NCBI GenBank assembly: GCA_031283115.1 | Contig: JAITCK010000240.1 | Coordinates: forward strand, 1-5,789 | Length of the DNA: 5,789 nucleotides | Source of the DNA: Cellulomonadaceae bacterium | GTDB lineage: Bacteria; Actinomycetota; Actinomycetes; Actinomycetales; Cellulomonadaceae | Direction of reading: 5' to 3' | Part shown: positions 5,338 to 5,789 of the stretch, piece by piece | How positions within the stretch are numbered: position 1 is the first letter of the stretch | Layout of the letters: each line of letters begins with the position of its first letter | The notes under the pieces: model-generated | What the model saw: only the letters and a program-made list of their open reading frames with translations | Told to the model about the DNA's origin: nothing | The model's database searches: none | Made by a program: the position numbers and the translations under genes

Positions 5338-5789
5338 GTGGACTTGTTTGAGTATCAGGCACGCGACCTTTTTGCCCGGCATAACGTTCCCGTCTTGGGT
5401 GGCCTGGTGGCCACCACGGCAGAGGACGCCCGTGCTGCTGCGGCCGACATGTTCGGTATTACGGGCTGTGACGTGGTGGCTGTCAAGGCTCAGGTGAAGA
5501 CGGGGGGGCGTGGCAAGGCGGGCGGCGTGAAGATTGCCAGCAGTGTTGCTGAGGCCACGGAGGCTGCCCAAGACATTTTGGGCATGGACATCAAGGGTCA
5601 CACGGTGTTGCGGGTGATGATTGCCCAGGGTGCGGCCATTGAGCGGGAGTTTTATTTCGCTATCATGCTGGATCGGGCGTCGGGCGGGTATTTGGCGATA
5701 GCGTCCACGCATGGCGGCATGGATATTGAGCAGGCAGCCAGGGATCACCCGGAGGAGGTGGCCAAGGTGCCGATCGACCCGCTGGTGGG
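5338..5789 (+). CDS. sucC: Succinyl-CoA synthetase (ADP/GDP-forming) beta subunit, 5' part
   Basis: The first 150 codons of sucC are present and the window ends inside the gene; the family is usually near 390 residues. With the alpha subunit SucD, the enzyme interconverts succinyl-CoA and succinate with nucleotide phosphorylation in the TCA cycle, in the cytosol. The start reads [12 protein letters not shown], the conserved N-terminus of the ATP-grasp beta subunit. The nucleotide-binding segment [17 protein letters not shown] follows at 49-65, then [11 protein letters not shown] (80-90) and the STHGGMDIE loop (123-131), ending at the PIDPLV motif. GTG is chosen because the protein begins exactly where family members do and a -10 box lies six bases upstream. 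The usual partner sucD is expected just downstream of the window. G is strongly favoured at third positions here, unlike the end of pcrA. The closeness of pcrA and sucC resembles the mycobacterial uvrD1-sucC region (recall). Confidence 0.95.
   Translation, partial: MDLFEYQARDLFARHNVPVLGGLVATTAEDARAAAADMFGITGCDVVAVKAQVKTGGRGKAGGVKIASSVAEATEAAQDILGMDIKGHTVLRVMIAQGAAIEREFYFAIMLDRASGGYLAIASTHGGMDIEQAARDHPEEVAKVPIDPLV

Noticed and set aside
5704..5730. His125 in the STHGGMDIE loop of SucC, where many bacteria have Glu.
   Set aside because: I recall His at this place in some beta subunits of eukaryotic succinyl-CoA synthetase, so it is probably tolerated family variation.

Overview
The window looks like a chromosomal segment from a high-GC Actinobacterium (class Actinomycetia). 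The evidence is the GC-rich coding sequence with almost no A at third codon positions, an actinobacterial-type PcrA/UvrD1 helicase, a GTG-started sucC, several start codons with little or no Shine-Dalgarno sequence, and a promoter matching the mycobacterial-type PafBC (RecA-NDp) DNA-damage motif. I cannot name the genus. All genes lie on the + strand.

Layout: (1) 1-501 is the 3' end of an unrecognised gene encoding a Pro/Ala/Thr-rich, probably disordered tail. Its stop overlaps, by ATGA, the start of (2) a 345-residue lipoprotein (498-1535). (3) After an 81-bp gap comes a thioredoxin-fold plus TPR protein of the YbbN/CnoX type (1617-2612) that has no cysteine at all. (4) A 121-bp gap carries a terminator-like hairpin, an imperfect palindrome and the PafBC-type promoter of pcrA (2734-5229), a complete 831-residue SF1A helicase with a C-terminal RNA-polymerase-binding-type domain. 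(5) A 108-bp gap contains a long structured inverted repeat and the promoter of sucC (5338 to the window end), the beta subunit of succinyl-CoA synthetase, which is cut off by the window.

The window appears to hold four transcription units: the coupled pair (1)+(2), then ybbN, pcrA and sucC alone or with genes outside. The pcrA/sucC neighbourhood is also seen in mycobacteria (recall), so this is mostly conserved housekeeping DNA, not an island. I see no mobile element, CRISPR array, tRNA or rRNA.

The two best observations are regulatory or compositional. First, pcrA has a near-exact PafBC promoter (TGTCAGTG, 8-nt spacer, TAGGGT) placed for almost leaderless transcription, which ties the helicase to the LexA-independent DNA-damage response. 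Second, third-position base composition is polarised: genes that follow a promoter begin G/T-rich and drift to C/A-rich, whereas the operon-internal lipoprotein gene begins C/A-rich.
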